From positions 1 to 22,753 of the forward strand of contig CAXBCF010000034.1 in the NCBI GenBank assembly GCA_963973975.1: 22,753 nt of DNA, given 5' to 3'. The DNA comes from UBA1494_A sp963973975 (GTDB taxonomy: Bacteria; Bacteroidota; Bacteroidia; Flavobacteriales_E; Vicingaceae). The notes under the pieces were generated by a model. The model did no database searches. It saw only the letters and a list, made by a program, of their open reading frames with translations, and had not been told where the DNA came from. Made by a program: the position numbers and the translations under genes. Shown piece after piece: positions 15,913-22,753 of this stretch. Within the stretch, counting starts at the first letter, position 1. Each line of letters starts with the position of its first letter.

Positions 15913-17211
15913 ATGAAAGTGATTAATTTTAGAAAAATACTAACTATTCTTATAGATGTAAGTCTGTTTTTAATAGTGATTACATTTTACTTTTCATACA
16001 AAATTGCCAACATTGCAATCTTGCTTTTAATAGTTTCATGGTTTTTGAAAAAGGTTTTCTTTTTTGAAAGACTATCATTTAATCTATCAGGCAAACTAGA
16101 TAAGTTAATTTTCCTATCATATATTTTATTTTTTACCTGGCATTTAATAGCTGTTATTTTTTCAGAAAATACCGCTGAAGCATGGAAAAACGTCGAATCT
16201 AAATTTGTTTTATTATTGTTTCCAATAGTATTGCTTGAGATTGGATTGAGTCAAAAAACTATAGCCCAACTGCTTAAAACGTTTATTTTTTCTTCTGCCA
16301 TCTGTACTATTTATTTACTTTTTGGATCCTTTGCTAATTATACGACTAATGGAGAATTGCTAACCTATCATGATTTCACAAATCAACTAAATTTTCACGC
16401 TGTTTTCTATTCTTATTATGTGTTTTTGGGATTACTGTTAATTGTATTTTTTCTAAATCAAAAAAAACTTGATGGAAAGCAAAAAGGGCTTTTGATTTTT
16501 TCATTAATTATCCTCACAACAGGACTTGTTGTAGCTGCATCTAAAAATGTTATGTTGGTTACTTTACTCATTTTTATTATTTGGTTTGGAAAAAAAATGC
16601 TCACAAGAAACTTAAAGTTAAATGAAATAGGGTTCTTGATTGTAATCACAGTAGGTTCAATGATCGCGATTTATCAACTAGAATCTGTCAAAAATCGTGT
16701 AGTAGAATTGACTCAGCTAAATGGAATTGAGAACTTAGATAAAGTTAAGAATGATAATTATTTGGTTTTAGAAGATATTTTAGAATTTAATGGAACTTCT
16801 TTGAGGTTAACATTGTGGTATATTGGAGTGAGAGAACTTGATAAGAAAGATAGTTGGCTGCTTGGCTTAACACCAGGGGATCAGAAGCAACTATTAAACG
16901 CAGAATTTGAACGAGTGGGAATACATCCACATTATTATGGGTATAACCTTCACAATCAATTTGTTCAAACCTTGGTAGAGTCTGGAATAGTTGGGTTGCT
17001 TATCTACTTAATTTGGCAGTTACTTTATTTTATAAAATCAATTAAGAGTAGGAATTATTTGTTACTAAGCTTTATTGCTGCTTTTTTTATTTTCCAGCAG
17101 ACAGAATCAATAATTGAAAGAAGTAAAGGAATTGTCTTTTTTGTCTTTTTCCTTATTTTATTACAACAAGTCAAATCAGAACCAAATGAAACTAGCAATC
17201 CTAGGTACTAG
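15913..17211 (+). CDS. O-antigen ligase/polymerase-like membrane protein
   Basis: A 432-residue protein with about 11-12 membrane helices. Its large external loop (about 250-345) ends in YNLHNQFVQTLVESGIVGLL, the hallmark of the Wzy_C/O-antigen ligase family; the loop histidine (HNQF) is the conserved one. The N-terminal half contains AEAWKNVESKFVLLLFP, also typical. Family members either join O-polysaccharide to lipid A core (WaaL) or polymerise polyprenyl-linked units (Wzy); sequence alone does not separate the two. It heads the three-gene glycan cluster, and its 3' end overlaps the next gene by 26 bases. Candidate operator, -7 box and a Shine-Dalgarno-like site precede it. Confidence 0.88.
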   Translation: MKVINFRKILTILIDVSLFLIVITFYFSYKIANIAILLLIVSWFLKKVFFFERLSFNLSGKLDKLIFLSYILFFTWHLIAVIFSENTAEAWKNVESKFVLLLFPIVLLEIGLSQKTIAQLLKTFIFSSAICTIYLLFGSFANYTTNGELLTYHDFTNQLNFHAVFYSYYVFLGLLLIVFFLNQKKLDGKQKGLLIFSLIILTTGLVVAASKNVMLVTLLIFIIWFGKKMLTRNLKLNEIGFLIVITVGSMIAIYQLESVKNRVVELTQLNGIENLDKVKNDNYLVLEDILEFNGTSLRLTLWYIGVRELDKKDSWLLGLTPGDQKQLLNAEFERVGIHPHYYGYNLHNQFVQTLVESGIVGLLIYLIWQLLYFIKSIKSRNYLLLSFIAAFFIFQQTESIIERSKGIVFFVFFLILLQQVKSEPNETSNPRY

Positions 17212-18277
17212 AGGGATACCCAATCATTACGGTGGTTTTGAGCAGTTTGCTGAATACCTTTCTTTAGGTCTGGTAAAAAAAGGACATGATGTTTGGGTGT
17301 ATAATTCCTCTTTACATCCTTATAAAAGAGAAGAATGGAATGGAGTAAACCTTGTAAAATGTAAAGATTGGGAAGATAAACTTGGAACAGCAGGTCAATT
17401 CTTTTACGATTTAAATTGCATTTTAGATAGTCGTAAAAGAGGGTTTGATATAATTCTTCAGTTAGGATATACTAGCAGCTCTATTTGGGGGTTTTTATTT
17501 CCTAAAAAGTCGATTATAGTTACAAATATGGATGGCTTAGAATGGAAAAGAAGTAAGTATAATCGATTGACGAAAAGTTTCCTAAAGAAGGCAGAGCGTT
17601 GGGCAATTAAATCTTCAGACCATTTAGTTTCGGACTCAATCGGGATTCAAACTTATCTAGAAGAAACACTTGGGGCAAAATCGAGTTTTATTGCCTATGG
17701 GTCTAATTTATTTCAAAACCCTGATAATAATACACTTAATGATTTTTCGGTTCAACCATTTGACTATTATCTAATAATTGCAAGAATGGAACCCGAAAAT
17801 AATATTGAACTAATTTTAGACGCATACGTCAAAAGCAATTTTTCTAAAGATTTTTTAGTGGTAGGGAAAACTAATAATTCTTTTGGGAAGTACTTAGTAT
17901 CTAAATACTCCAATACACCTAAAATAAGATTTTTAGGAGGTATTTATGATATTGACTTATTAAATAATTTACGTTTTTATTGCAAGCTTTATTTTCATGG
18001 ACATTCAGTTGGAGGAACAAATCCTTCATTATTAGAAGCAATGGCTTCATCGGCTCTCATTGTAGCGCATGATAATCCATTTAATAAAGCAATTTTAAAT
18101 GATGACGCTTTTTACTTTAATGACATCCAATCTTGTGAATTTATTTTTAATCTTAAGGTAATTGCTCAAGAGAGAGCGCATTTTATAGAAGAAAATAGAA
18201 AAAAAATATTAAACGAATATAATTGGACTAAAATTATTGCCACTTATGAAACCTTATTTACTACATTAGTAAATTAA
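17186..18277 (+). CDS. DUF1972-type family 4-like glycosyltransferase
   Basis: A 363-residue GT-B glycosyltransferase. A longer frame opens at 17114, but the ATG at 17186 begins exactly at the first Rossmann strand and glycine loop (MKLAILGTRGIPNHYGGFEQ), so it is chosen; it overlaps the ligase gene by 26 bases, suggesting translational coupling. The N-terminal half belongs to DUF1972, found in rhamnosyl- and related transferases of surface polysaccharides. The C-terminal nucleotide-sugar domain has GHSVGGTNPSLLEAMA (272-287), including the conserved Glu (E284). No membrane helix; it should work at the cytoplasmic face on polyprenyl-linked acceptor. Donor sugar unknown. Confidence 0.9.
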   Translation: MKLAILGTRGIPNHYGGFEQFAEYLSLGLVKKGHDVWVYNSSLHPYKREEWNGVNLVKCKDWEDKLGTAGQFFYDLNCILDSRKRGFDIILQLGYTSSSIWGFLFPKKSIIVTNMDGLEWKRSKYNRLTKSFLKKAERWAIKSSDHLVSDSIGIQTYLEETLGAKSSFIAYGSNLFQNPDNNTLNDFSVQPFDYYLIIARMEPENNIELILDAYVKSNFSKDFLVVGKTNNSFGKYLVSKYSNTPKIRFLGGIYDIDLLNNLRFYCKLYFHGHSVGGTNPSLLEAMASSALIVAHDNPFNKAILNDDAFYFNDIQSCEFIFNLKVIAQERAHFIEENRKKILNEYNWTKIIATYETLFTTLVN

Positions 18278-18290
18278 TTTTAATTCTACA

Positions 18291-19646
18291 TTGTACAAAA
18301 ATAGAGAGTATTTTCTGTCATTATACTATCGACTTTCAGATCTGATAGGGCTTAATCTATCCTTTTTTATTGGGATGTTTTTGAGGTTTAAAGATGAACC
18401 TTCTTTTTCTTTTTTTGGAAGTAATTATGCAGTATTACTATTGTTTATCAATGTCACTTGGCTTTTTGTTTCAGGCTCTCAAAGGGTTTATCAAGTTCAA
18501 TCTTTTATAAATAAAAATAGGTATGCTTTTTCAGTTGCAATAGCTATCGTTTTTCAATTATTAATTACAGTTGCATTTAATGGGTTAATAAAAACTTTTT
18601 ATTCTAGAGTTTTTTTATTTTACACTTATATTAATTTTACTATCCTTTTAATTATTGGACGAAAGATCACTTATTTTCTTTATAATAACTACTTAAAGAG
18701 TAGCTTAAAGCAAAATGCTGTCGTAATTTTTGAAGATAAAAACGCTTTGAATGATTTAAAAGATTGTATTTTAAATAATATATCAGCAGATAATCAAAAA
18801 ACAGTTTACTTTCATGACAAGGATAAGTTAATTGATGAACTTGAAGCTTTGAAAACAAATTATTTTGTTTCAGAAATTTATTTACCAATTTCCTCTTTCA
18901 ATGAGGACGAAATAGAGCAAGTAGCAGTTTACTGTGATAATAATTTTGCACGATTACGTTTAATTTTTGATTGGAAAAAGTTGAGCTCTCGAAATTTAAT
19001 TGCAACGAGGCATAACCAGACTACAATTATCAAAGTAGCATTAACACCTCTTGACGATCCTTACAACGCACTTATTAAAAGGCTTTTTGATTTAGTTTTG
19101 TCTTTACTGCTTTTTATTTTTATTTTCAGTTGGTTATTTCCAATCATCGCAATCGCTGTTAAGTTGAGTTCAAAGGGACCAATATTTTTTGTCCAGCGTC
19201 GCTCTGGTCTAAATAACGAAGGATTTAATTGTTTGAAATTTAGAAGCATGCGCCCAAATACTGAAGCTAATAAAAAGCAAGCAACTAAAGATGATCCCAG
19301 AATTACGAGAATAGGAGCTTTTCTTAGACAAACTAGTTTAGATGAAATTCCTCAATTTATAAATGTTTTGAGAGGGGAGATGAGTGTTGTTGGGCCACGT
19401 CCTCATATGTTGAAACACACTGAAGAGTACAGAGAATTAGTAGGTAACTTCATGAATAGGCATGCCATAAAACCAGGAATTACAGGACTTGCTCAAATTA
19501 AAGGATATAGAGGAGAAATTGATGACTTTTCCTTACTTCAAAACAGACTTAGATTGGATCGTTTTTACGTTAATAATTGGACCTTGTTTTTCGATTTGAA
19601 AATTGTATTCTATACCATAGCCGTAATTTTTAAAAGTCATCGTTAA
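18291..19646 (+). CDS. polyprenyl glycosylphosphotransferase (TTG start)
   Basis: A 451-residue sugar-1-phosphate transferase of the WcaJ/CpsE-like type that loads the first sugar on undecaprenyl phosphate. Four or five N-terminal helices (about 13-130) are followed by a degenerate Rossmann-like region (140-240) and the catalytic domain from about 263: KRLFDLVLSL membrane hairpin, CLKFRSMRPN, the DE pair at 351-352 (QTSLDEIPQF), VVGPRPH and KPGITGLAQIKG. The start is TTG at 18291, 13 bases after the previous stop. The next Met is residue 29, inside the first helix, and would cut off conserved sequence; an in-frame stop lies at 18270-18272. It is the last gene of the glycan cluster. Confidence 0.92.
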   Translation: MYKNREYFLSLYYRLSDLIGLNLSFFIGMFLRFKDEPSFSFFGSNYAVLLLFINVTWLFVSGSQRVYQVQSFINKNRYAFSVAIAIVFQLLITVAFNGLIKTFYSRVFLFYTYINFTILLIIGRKITYFLYNNYLKSSLKQNAVVIFEDKNALNDLKDCILNNISADNQKTVYFHDKDKLIDELEALKTNYFVSEIYLPISSFNEDEIEQVAVYCDNNFARLRLIFDWKKLSSRNLIATRHNQTTIIKVALTPLDDPYNALIKRLFDLVLSLLLFIFIFSWLFPIIAIAVKLSSKGPIFFVQRRSGLNNEGFNCLKFRSMRPNTEANKKQATKDDPRITRIGAFLRQTSLDEIPQFINVLRGEMSVVGPRPHMLKHTEEYRELVGNFMNRHAIKPGITGLAQIKGYRGEIDDFSLLQNRLRLDRFYVNNWTLFFDLKIVFYTIAVIFKSHR

Positions 19647-19671
19647 ACTCTTGTGAGATAGGTTTATTTCA

Positions 19672-19738
19672 AACATAAGTTATTAAAATATAGTGGTGCT
19701 TATCTTATGTTAAACAGACCATTTTGAAATAATTCAAA
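19672..19738. repeat. inverted repeats between the glycan cluster and prs
   Basis: AACATAAG (19672-19679) pairs with CTTATGTT (19704-19711), and TTTGAA (19723-19728) pairs with TTCAAA (19733-19738) over a 4-base loop. An ATTTCAAA/TTTGAAAT pair (19666-19673 and 19723-19730) could instead wrap around the first. The second hairpin, followed by AT-rich sequence, may weakly end the glycan transcript; there is no clean T run. Confidence 0.35.
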
Positions 19739-19754
19739 TAATTATTATTTCAAC

Positions 19755-19785
19755 TTTGTAAACAACAGATTAATTGATAAATTTG
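19755..19785 (+). promoter_or_regulatory. promoter of the prs-rplY-pth operon
   Basis: TTTG at 19755-19758, a 19-base spacer and TAAATTTG at 19778-19785 match the Bacteroidota housekeeping consensus (TTTG-N19-21-TAnnTTTG) exactly. Transcription should begin near 19792, about 18 bases before the prs ATG. Confidence 0.75.
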
Positions 19786-19809
19786 CACCCCTTTTTAAGG
19801 ACCTAACTA

Positions 19810-20742
19810 ATGATCGACAAAGTTAAAATATTTTCAGGATCTAATACTACCGTTCTAGCGAATAACATAGCTATGAAGTTTGGTCAAGAACTTGGTAAAT
19901 CTTCTCTTAGTCGTTTTTCAGATGGGGAGTTTCAACCTTCATTTGAAGAGTCTGTTAGGGGTTGTGATGTGTTTATTATTCAGTCTACAGCACCGCCTTT
20001 AGATAATTTATTTGAATTGTTATTGATGGTAGATGCTGCTAAGCGAGCTTCTGCAAGAAGGATTGTTGCAGTTATACCTTATTTTGGCTATGCTCGACAA
20101 GATCGAAAAGATCAACCAAGGGTTCCTATTGGGTCCAAGTTGATTGCAAATATGCTAACTGCAGCAGGTGTTAGCAGAGTAATGACAATGGACTTACATG
20201 CTGACCAGATTCAAGGATTTTTTGAAGTGCCTGTCGATCATTTATATGCTTCAGCTGTTTTTTCAGAAACCGTTAAGGAATTAAATGTTCCAAACTTGGT
20301 AATGGCATCTCCTGATATGGGAGGTTCAAAACGAGCATATGCTTATGCAAAGCACCTAGAGTGTGATGTAGTTGTTTGTTATAAACAACGAAAAAAAGCC
20401 AACAATATCGATAAAATGTTTTTGATTGGAGAAGTTGAAGGAAAAGATGTCATCTTGATTGATGATATGGTAGATACAGCTGGAACTCTCACAAAAGCTG
20501 CAGATTTAATGGTTGAGAAAGGAGCAAATTCAGTTCGAGCCATCTGCACTCATGCTATCCTTTCGGGAAAGGCATACGAAAAGATAGAAAAATCCAAACT
20601 GACAGAGTTAATTGTAACTGATACAATAGCCCTGAAACAGCAAAGTGAAAAAATAAGAGTAATTTCAGTTGCAGAATTGTTTGCAAAAGTGATTTATAAG
20701 GTTCATAATTACGAATCAATTAGCTCTTATTTTATTTTTTAA
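19810..20742 (+). CDS. prs: ribose-phosphate pyrophosphokinase
   Basis: A 310-residue cytosolic enzyme making PRPP from ribose 5-phosphate and ATP for purine, pyrimidine, histidine, tryptophan and NAD synthesis. Visible motifs are FSDGE (36-40), PYFGYARQDRK (90-100), the divalent-metal motif TMDLHADQIQGFF (126-138, H130), SPDMGGSKRA and the PRPP loop DDMVDTAGT (218-226). Length is that of class I enzymes. It leads prs-rplY-pth, an order common in bacteria, from a near-consensus promoter. Confidence 0.97.
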   Translation: MIDKVKIFSGSNTTVLANNIAMKFGQELGKSSLSRFSDGEFQPSFEESVRGCDVFIIQSTAPPLDNLFELLLMVDAAKRASARRIVAVIPYFGYARQDRKDQPRVPIGSKLIANMLTAAGVSRVMTMDLHADQIQGFFEVPVDHLYASAVFSETVKELNVPNLVMASPDMGGSKRAYAYAKHLECDVVVCYKQRKKANNIDKMFLIGEVEGKDVILIDDMVDTAGTLTKAADLMVEKGANSVRAICTHAILSGKAYEKIEKSKLTELIVTDTIALKQQSEKIRVISVAELFAKVIYKVHNYESISSYFIF

Positions 20743-20771
20743 AAATTAACCTAACATTAAAATAGATTACA

Positions 20772-21425
20772 ATGAAGTCTGTTATATTAAAAGCTATCCC
20801 TAGAGATGGGATAAGCAACAAAAGTGTTCTAAATGCAATCAGAAAAGAAGGAAATGTTCCTGCAACAATTTATGGTGGCAAAGAGAACATCAATTTTCAT
20901 GTCAATTCTATAGCTTTTTTAAAGCTAATCAATACAGCTGAAGTTCATTTGGTAGACTTGGATTTTGGAGATAAAACAATCCGTTCAGTAATTAGAGAAG
21001 TTCAATTTCATCCAGTAACTGATGAACCAATACACGTTGATTTTATGCAGGTTTTCGATGATAAGCCTGTTACAATTGGTGTTCCAGTAAAGTTTGTTGG
21101 TACTCCTGTGGGTGTTTTGAAAGGAGGAAAGAAAAGAGAAAAAATCAGAAAGTTGGTTTTAAAAGCGCTTCCTGCTGACATTCCAGAAGAGGTAGAAGTA
21201 GATGTTACCAAAGTAAAAATTGGTCACGGAATTAAAGTTGAAGAAATTAAACTTAAAAATGTTGAGTTTTTAGATCATCCAAAAGCAGTTGTTATGGCAG
21301 TTAAAACCGCTCGTGTGCTTGTTGAGGATACTATTGATGAAGAGGATGAAGAAGAAGCAGAGGGAGCAGAAGTTGAAACAACTGATGCGACTTCTGAAAC
21401 TGAGCAAGGGGCTAGCGCTGAATAA
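20772..21425 (+). CDS. rplY: 50S ribosomal protein L25 (TL5/CTC type)
   Basis: A 217-residue 5S-rRNA-binding protein. The L25 core covers about 4-90 (NAIRKEGNVPATIYGG, then EVQFHPVTDEPIHVDFMQV), and the TL5-type C-terminal beta domain about 96-185 (VPVKFVGTPVGVLKGG, LPADIPEEVEVDVT). The tail (about 188-217) is very acidic, Glu/Asp then Thr/Ser/Ala. Starts 29 bases after prs and ends 6 bases before pth, so it is part of that operon. Confidence 0.96.
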   Translation: MKSVILKAIPRDGISNKSVLNAIRKEGNVPATIYGGKENINFHVNSIAFLKLINTAEVHLVDLDFGDKTIRSVIREVQFHPVTDEPIHVDFMQVFDDKPVTIGVPVKFVGTPVGVLKGGKKREKIRKLVLKALPADIPEEVEVDVTKVKIGHGIKVEEIKLKNVEFLDHPKAVVMAVKTARVLVEDTIDEEDEEEAEGAEVETTDATSETEQGASAE

Positions 21426-21431
21426 TTTAGT

Positions 21432-21995
21432 ATGAAATACTTGATTGTAGGACTTGGCAATATTGGAGCTGAGTACGAAAATACAAGACATAATATAGGC
21501 TTTAAAATATTGGATGCTTTTGCTAAGGCATCCAATATTTTTTTTGAGCCAAATCGATTAGCTTCTACTGCATTTGCAAGATATAAGGGTAGAAGTCTTT
21601 TATTGATTAAGCCAACAACTTTCATGAATTTAAGCGGCAAGGCAGTAAACTACTGGATGCAAGTCGAAAAAATTCAATTAGAAAACATTCTAGTTATTAC
21701 AGATGACATTGCTTTGCCTTTTGGGAAATTAAGACTCAAGGGAAAGGGGAGTGACGGTGGTCACAATGGGCTTAAAAATATCACGGAACTGTTAGGTTCG
21801 CAAGAATACGCCAGAATTCGATTTGGTGTAGGCAACGAATTTTCTCAAGGCAAACAAGTGGATTACGTTTTAGGTGAATGGACTGAAGAAAATAATCAAT
21901 TACTTCCTCAGAGAATTGATTTAGCCATTCAAATGATTCAGGGGTATTGTACCATCGGTTTAAATCGAACCATGTCAGATTTTAATGGTAAATAA
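21432..21995 (+). CDS. pth: peptidyl-tRNA hydrolase
   Basis: A 187-residue enzyme that frees tRNA from stalled peptidyl-tRNA. Motifs: VGLGNIGAEYENTRHNIGF (6-24, N10 and catalytic H20), KPTTFMNLSG (60-69, N66), ITDDIALPFG (D91) and GKGSDGGHNGLK (104-115, H111, N112). Length is typical. It is the third gene of prs-rplY-pth and begins 6 bases after the rplY stop. Codons 25-38 coincide with a 14-bp terminator-like hairpin (separate entry), which could reduce read-through into the rest of the gene. Confidence 0.97.
   Translation: MKYLIVGLGNIGAEYENTRHNIGFKILDAFAKASNIFFEPNRLASTAFARYKGRSLLLIKPTTFMNLSGKAVNYWMQVEKIQLENILVITDDIALPFGKLRLKGKGSDGGHNGLKNITELLGSQEYARIRFGVGNEFSQGKQVDYVLGEWTEENNQLLPQRIDLAIQMIQGYCTIGLNRTMSDFNGK
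21504..21545 (+). terminator. terminator-like hairpin inside the pth coding sequence
   Basis: Bases 21504-21517 pair without mismatch with 21528-21541 (14 bp, core ATTGGATGC/GCATCCAAT) around a 10-base loop. The downstream arm merges into eight consecutive T (21538-21545). A further 4-bp stem, GGCT (21498-21501) with AGCC (21547-21550), can close the base. It has the form of an intrinsic terminator or attenuator but lies about 70-115 bases into pth. Confidence 0.5.
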
Positions 21996-22000
21996 TAGTC

Positions 22001-22021
22001 ATTTCTAAGAGAGAAATTTTT
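22001..22021 (+). terminator. possible terminator after pth
   Basis: ATTTCT (22001-22006) pairs with AGAAAT (22012-22017) around AAGAG and is followed by five T (22017-22021). It lies just after the pth stop at 21993-21995. The stem is short and AT-rich, so it is weaker than the element inside pth. Confidence 0.45.
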
Positions 22022-22064
22022 ATAATCTAAACTTTCTATTTCTTTCTTTTTTCTAAATCATTTT

Positions 22065-22099
22065 TTGTTAAAAATATTTAAATTTGTTATATTTAACAA
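22065..22099. repeat. inverted repeat upstream of the discoidin-domain gene
   Basis: TTGTTAAA (22065-22072) and TTTAACAA (22092-22099) form an 8-bp dyad with a 19-base AT-rich centre, about 90 bases before the start at 22189. It may be a binding site for control of that gene; base composition makes chance occurrence quite possible. Confidence 0.3.
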
Positions 22100-22188
22100 T
22101 TTTAATTTGGATTTTAAAATTATTATAAATTTCTGTCGTATATTAGCAGACTTTAAATTTATATAATATTAACCAATCAATAACAATT

Positions 22189-22753
22189 ATGAAAAGATTT
22201 AGACTTTCTAAGTTAGTGAGTATTTTAGTTGGGGCTTTCTTTTATATGACACCACAGCTAGGAAATGCTCAAGCAAATATTGCTCCTTTAGCAACTATTA
22301 CAGGTGACGGTACAGGTGGTGGTGGCTGTAGACCTGTTGGTGCTGTGCCTGCAGGCTGTGGATCATTAAATGACCTTGTCTTAGGCACATGTGGTAGTCA
22401 ATCCATGTGGATATCCACAGCAACTCCTCCTACTACTGTGGCTGGGGGAGATTATATTCAATGGGATTTTCCAACAGCAAGAACTTTTGATACCTTAGTA
22501 ATACATCATGCTCAAGATAATTCTCGTTTTTTAACAGGAGCGACTGTTCAATATTGGAATGGTACAGCATGGGTAACTCATTCGAGCTTTAGTAATCTTC
22601 CACAGCGATGTGTAAATAGAGTTGGAATAGGTAAATTAACGACCGATCGATTTAGAATCACCCAATGGTTAGCTGGAACAGGTCAGCAATCCAATATGAA
22701 CTTTCGTGAAATAGAGATTCTTGAAGCACCTAGTGGCTTAAACGATGCAGCTT
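22189..22753 (+). CDS. secreted protein with F5/8-type-C-like domain (5' part)
   Basis: The first 188 codons of a gene that runs off the window. A signal peptide (about 1-28, SILVGAFFYMTPQLGNAQA) is followed by a glycine-rich linker and, from about 30 to 182, a discoidin/F5-8-type-C-like beta domain (DYIQWDFPTARTFDTLVIHH, VQYWNGTAWV, RFRITQWLA, NMNFREIEILE). Five cysteines lie in the mature part (near 47, 57, 68 and 143), and pairs may form disulfides. Such domains bind sugars or cell surfaces. In this phylum large proteins of this type often carry a C-terminal T9SS sorting domain, which cannot be checked here. Confidence 0.8.
   Translation, partial: MKRFRLSKLVSILVGAFFYMTPQLGNAQANIAPLATITGDGTGGGGCRPVGAVPAGCGSLNDLVLGTCGSQSMWISTATPPTTVAGGDYIQWDFPTARTFDTLVIHHAQDNSRFLTGATVQYWNGTAWVTHSSFSNLPQRCVNRVGIGKLTTDRFRITQWLAGTGQQSNMNFREIEILEAPSGLNDAA

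Noticed and set aside
17114..17185. N-terminal extension of 24 codons for the DUF1972 glycosyltransferase
   Set aside because: It would overlap the ligase gene by nearly 100 bases, and the family N-terminus begins at the ATG at 17186.
21275..21640. 121-codon open frame on the minus strand across rplY/pth
   Set aside because: It lies antisense to two well-supported genes. Its resemblance to Pth around KILDA-AKASNI comes from the internal hairpin, not from a real antisense gene.
22106..22161. Promoter for the discoidin-domain gene
   Set aside because: TATATTAG at 22139 and TAAATTTA at 22154 both resemble a -7 box, but neither has a TTTG at the right spacing, so no call is made.

Overview
The window reads as ordinary chromosomal sequence from a low-GC member of the Bacteroidota, probably a gliding or marine Cytophagales/Flavobacteriia-type bacterium (lineage below phylum is a guess). 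The evidence is the gene families (lamin-tail surface protein with a FlgD/CHU-like C-terminus, DUF6427-like membrane protein, haem-binding CxxCH domain protein, TL5-type L25), the general lack of Shine-Dalgarno sequences, and promoter-like elements of the Bacteroidota type (TAnnTTTG, in the best case with TTTG 19 bases upstream, before prs). No tRNA, rRNA, CRISPR array, transposase, integrase or phage gene was seen.

Layout. Bases 1-51 are the tail of a + strand gene closed by a strong intrinsic terminator. Next come a large secreted lamin-tail protein (-), asd (+), uvrC (-) and, divergent from uvrC, a MerR-type regulator with the cobalamin-photoreceptor signature Wx9EH plus ExHxxG (+). A long leftward block follows: haem-binding domain protein, purQ, a DUF6427-like membrane protein, a Na+/H+-type antiporter, an unknown secreted protein whose 3' end overlaps the antiporter start, rseP and dxr. 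A probable 59-residue membrane peptide (+) sits between dxr and a secreted DUF1573-like/von Willebrand A fusion protein (-).

From about 15.9 kb everything runs rightward. A three-gene surface-glycan cluster comes first: O-antigen ligase/polymerase-like protein, DUF1972-type glycosyltransferase overlapping it by 26 bases, and a polyprenyl-phosphate sugar phosphotransferase that appears to start at TTG. The housekeeping operon prs-rplY-pth follows behind a near-consensus promoter. The window ends inside a secreted protein with an F5/8-type-C-like (discoidin) domain.

How the genes fit together. asd, purQ, prs and dxr supply amino-acid, purine/PRPP and isoprenoid precursors. Polyprenyl phosphate made downstream of dxr is the carrier used by the glycan cluster. 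RseP points to envelope stress proteolysis, and several genes (lamin-tail, vWA, DUF6427, antiporter, discoidin) serve the envelope. I did not find an obvious new multi-gene system. The best leads are the CarH/LitR-like regulator beside the repair gene uvrC, a terminator-like 14-bp hairpin with eight T inside the pth coding sequence, the DUF1573-vWA fusion, the unknown secreted protein coupled to the antiporter, and a set of inverted repeats ahead of the glycan genes.
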